Shown here piece after piece: positions 62,712-64,000 of a stretch of DNA of 64,000 bases (positions are counted from its first letter, which is position 1; each line of letters opens with the position of its first letter). A program made the position numbers and the translations under genes. The stretch spans positions 434,001 to 498,000 of the forward strand of contig JBBFLD010000001.1 in assembly GCA_037481715.1 (NCBI GenBank), written 5' to 3'. Source of the DNA: Rosettibacter sp037481715. Its GTDB lineage: Bacteria > Bacteroidota > Ignavibacteria > Ignavibacteriales > Melioribacteraceae. The notes beneath the pieces are model-generated. The model ran no database searches. It was not told where the DNA came from and saw nothing but the letters and a program-made list of their open reading frames with translations.

Positions 62712-63789
62712 ACAAACTCATATAATTATTTACAACATCAGCCCATTTTAATTGATAATATAATTTTCTTGAATTTTCAGAAATGTATTCAAATAATTCT
62801 TTATCATTATACAATCTTTCAATAATTGATTTTAACTCATTATAATTTTTATACACAATTCCATTTACATAATTGTTAATTAATTCCTTAACACCTGTCT
62901 TATCACTTGCTATCACAATTTTTCCAGCTGCCATACATTCGAGTGCAAACAATGAGAAAGAATCAAATGCATTGCCTTTTATTAAAATATGTTTGTCTTT
63001 AAGAAAATTTGTCAAGTCTTCCTGATTCATATAATCTTTAAAAACAACCTTTAAATTATTTTTTGAAATAATATCTTTAATTGAATCCCCAATAACAAAA
63101 AGTTCTAATTCAATATCTCTTATCTCAAGCAGTGAACAATAAATTTTCTGTAAATCTCTTTCAATATATTTTGAAGAATTATAGAAAATTAATTTTAATG
63201 GTTTCGAATGAGTTAACGTTGATGAAATAACGAAAAATATTTCATCGATTCCGTGATAAATTATTTCGTAATTTTTATTTGAGAGGTCATAATATTCTGA
63301 AAATAAATTCTTCAATTGTGCAGAAACAAATATCAAATAATCTGCTTTTGATACAGCAAGTTTTTCAAGAATACTTAATTTTATTTTTTGTATACGATTA
63401 AATTTTTGTTTTGAATTTTTCATTTCATAATGGATGGAACCATGAAATGTTATGATAATACTTATCTTCAAAAAATATTTAAGCAGGAAAATAATTAACT
63501 GATAATTTTCCAATGTAACGATGTGAAGAATTGCTGGTGATTTTTTAAGAAGAATAAAAATTAATCTAACAATACCAACACAAATTACATTAATTTCATT
63601 TACTGATTTAGAAAAGCCAAAAATTCTGTTAAATAGGTTTGCATCGAATTTATTTTTAAAATAAAAATCACAAAAGAGAACATCACAATTTCTTAAGGAC
63701 AGAAAGTGAAATAATCTTTTGCCAATTTTTTCAGGTCCAGTTAAAATTTCTGTACTATTGAAGCGCCCTGTAAGAATAATTTTATGCAT
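62689..63789 (-). CDS. Family 4 glycosyltransferase
   Basis: 366 residues, GT-B fold, first gene of the glycan/PorU operon. N-terminal GRFNSTEILTGPEKIGKRLFHFL, middle IIITFHGSIHYEMK and ILEKLAVSKADYLIFVS, C-terminal IFYNSSKYIERDLQKIY and the E-x7-E region SFSLFALECMAAGKIVIASDKTGVKELI. The ribosome site GAGGG lies in the loop, and the ATG in the arm, of a perfect inverted repeat. Its translation may therefore depend on RNA folding. Confidence 0.88.
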   Translation of the reverse strand: MHKIILTGRFNSTEILTGPEKIGKRLFHFLSLRNCDVLFCDFYFKNKFDANLFNRIFGFSKSVNEINVICVGIVRLIFILLKKSPAILHIVTLENYQLIIFLLKYFLKISIIITFHGSIHYEMKNSKQKFNRIQKIKLSILEKLAVSKADYLIFVSAQLKNLFSEYYDLSNKNYEIIYHGIDEIFFVISSTLTHSKPLKLIFYNSSKYIERDLQKIYCSLLEIRDIELELFVIGDSIKDIISKNNLKVVFKDYMNQEDLTNFLKDKHILIKGNAFDSFSLFALECMAAGKIVIASDKTGVKELINNYVNGIVYKNYNELKSIIERLYNDKELFEYISENSRKLYYQLKWADVVNNYMSLYERLQKE

Positions 63790-63818
63790 TAAAATTTACC
63801 CTCACAAATTTTAATGCA
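63785..63818 (-). promoter_or_regulatory. Inverted repeat enclosing ribosome site and start codon of the first GT4 gene
   Basis: Perfect 13-bp arms TGCATTAAAATTT/AAATTTTAATGCA (63785-63797 and 63806-63818) with an 8-nt loop. In the minus-strand mRNA the loop carries GTGAGGGT (ribosome site) and the 3' arm contains the ATG. The hairpin could hide the start codon while exposing the ribosome site, or the DNA could be an operator. Confidence 0.6.
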
Positions 63819-63870
63819 GGCTGATTAAATAACGATAAACTCTATTGAGTCATCATATTTAATCAGCCTT
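63818..63870. repeat. Second perfect inverted repeat in the operon leader
   Basis: Perfect 13-bp arms AGGCTGATTAAAT/ATTTAATCAGCCT (63818-63830, 63858-63870) around a 27-nt centre that has its own small hairpin ACTC-TATT-GAGT. It lies between the stop of the upstream gene and the GT4 gene and shares one base with the first repeat. It may fold in RNA as a terminator-like or protective hairpin, but no U run follows on the minus strand. Confidence 0.6.
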
Positions 63871-63886
63871 AAAAGTTTTCATAAAT

Positions 63887-64000
63887 TACATTGAAACAGG
63901 AGGTGGTGCAGGTTCATCTGCTTTGCCTGCATTCTTAACAGGAATTTGAATTAAATACCATGCTATAAATACAAATACCAGCAAGCTTACATAAAACGAT
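63887..64000 (-). CDS. C-terminal end of a small membrane protein (5' end outside window)
   Basis: Only the last 37 residues are visible. They are a membrane segment (SFYVSLLVFVFIAWYLIQIPV) and a short polar tail rich in Pro (ADEPAPPPVSM). The protein family cannot be recognised from this piece. It lies in the same direction as the glycosyltransferase operon, 97 bp upstream of it, separated by the paired inverted repeats. Confidence 0.6.

Noticed and set aside
1..64000. CRISPR arrays, tRNA or rRNA genes, insertion sequences, phage genes
   Set aside because: No regularly spaced repeats, cloverleaf-like sequences, transposase or integrase motifs were seen; almost all of the window is explained by the listed genes.

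Overview
The window is low-GC, tightly packed bacterial chromosome. Three signals place it in the Bacteroidota/Chlorobiota group, most likely the Ignavibacteria (Melioribacter/Ignavibacterium relatives). First, secreted proteins carry type IX secretion (T9SS) C-terminal sorting domains of the 'QNYPNPFNP...GVYFYKL...' type. Second, there are PorV/PorQ-family, PorU-like and CarboxypepD_reg/TonB receptors. Third, several genes have Bacteroidetes-style promoters (TTTG-N19-TAnnTTTG). Unlike most Bacteroidetes, many genes have clear Shine-Dalgarno sequences, and several starts appear to be TTG. The lineage call is inference from gene content only.

Layout. 1-9229 (minus strand): an outer-surface cluster with a large TonB receptor, a T9SS protein, a PorV/PorQ-family protein, a second T9SS protein and a family 9 pectate lyase (PL9) cut by the window edge. 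It looks like a pectin-use locus without SusD. 9485-16926 (minus): an arabinose operon (lipoprotein mutarotase, sodium symporter, araB, araD, araA, HAD phosphatase). With the pectate lyase it suggests growth on pectin and its arabinan side chains. 17240-25112 (minus): a rhodanese-type sulfurtransferase and a complete, overlapping histidine operon hisG-D-C-B-H-A-F-IE. The his operon is preceded by a textbook attenuator: a 23-codon leader peptide with four consecutive His codons, mutually exclusive 1:2, 2:3 and 3:4 RNA pairings, and an exact Bacteroidetes-type promoter.

25128-36355: a metallophosphoesterase, an unusual GAF-like/PPDK ATP-grasp/nucleotidyltransferase fusion, glutamate dehydrogenase, secreted prolyl oligopeptidase, a PGPGW membrane protein, a second TonB receptor and a YdeI-like protein. 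36374-43287 (minus): a run made of an outer-membrane-like protein, xseA, xseB, dxs, a Gfo/Idh oxidoreductase and a PhoB/PhoR-type two-component pair. 43443-47071 (plus): surE, a von Willebrand A membrane protein and a ComF-type phosphoribosyltransferase. 47072-53567: argS, rsfS, a LytR_C-domain protein, a beta-rich exported protein, a Rid protein, mazG, pepD and a PqqD-like protein.

53694-63789 (minus): one overlapping operon of three GT4 glycosyltransferases, a WecG/TagA glycosyltransferase, a giant 1801-residue PorU/gingipain-like C25 peptidase containing an ILEI-like domain, and a small T9SS protein. Because PorU attaches T9SS cargo to surface polysaccharide, this operon may couple glycan synthesis to cargo anchoring. 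Two adjacent perfect inverted repeats sit at the head of this operon, and one of them encloses the first gene's start codon.

I saw no tRNA, rRNA, CRISPR array, insertion sequence or prophage.
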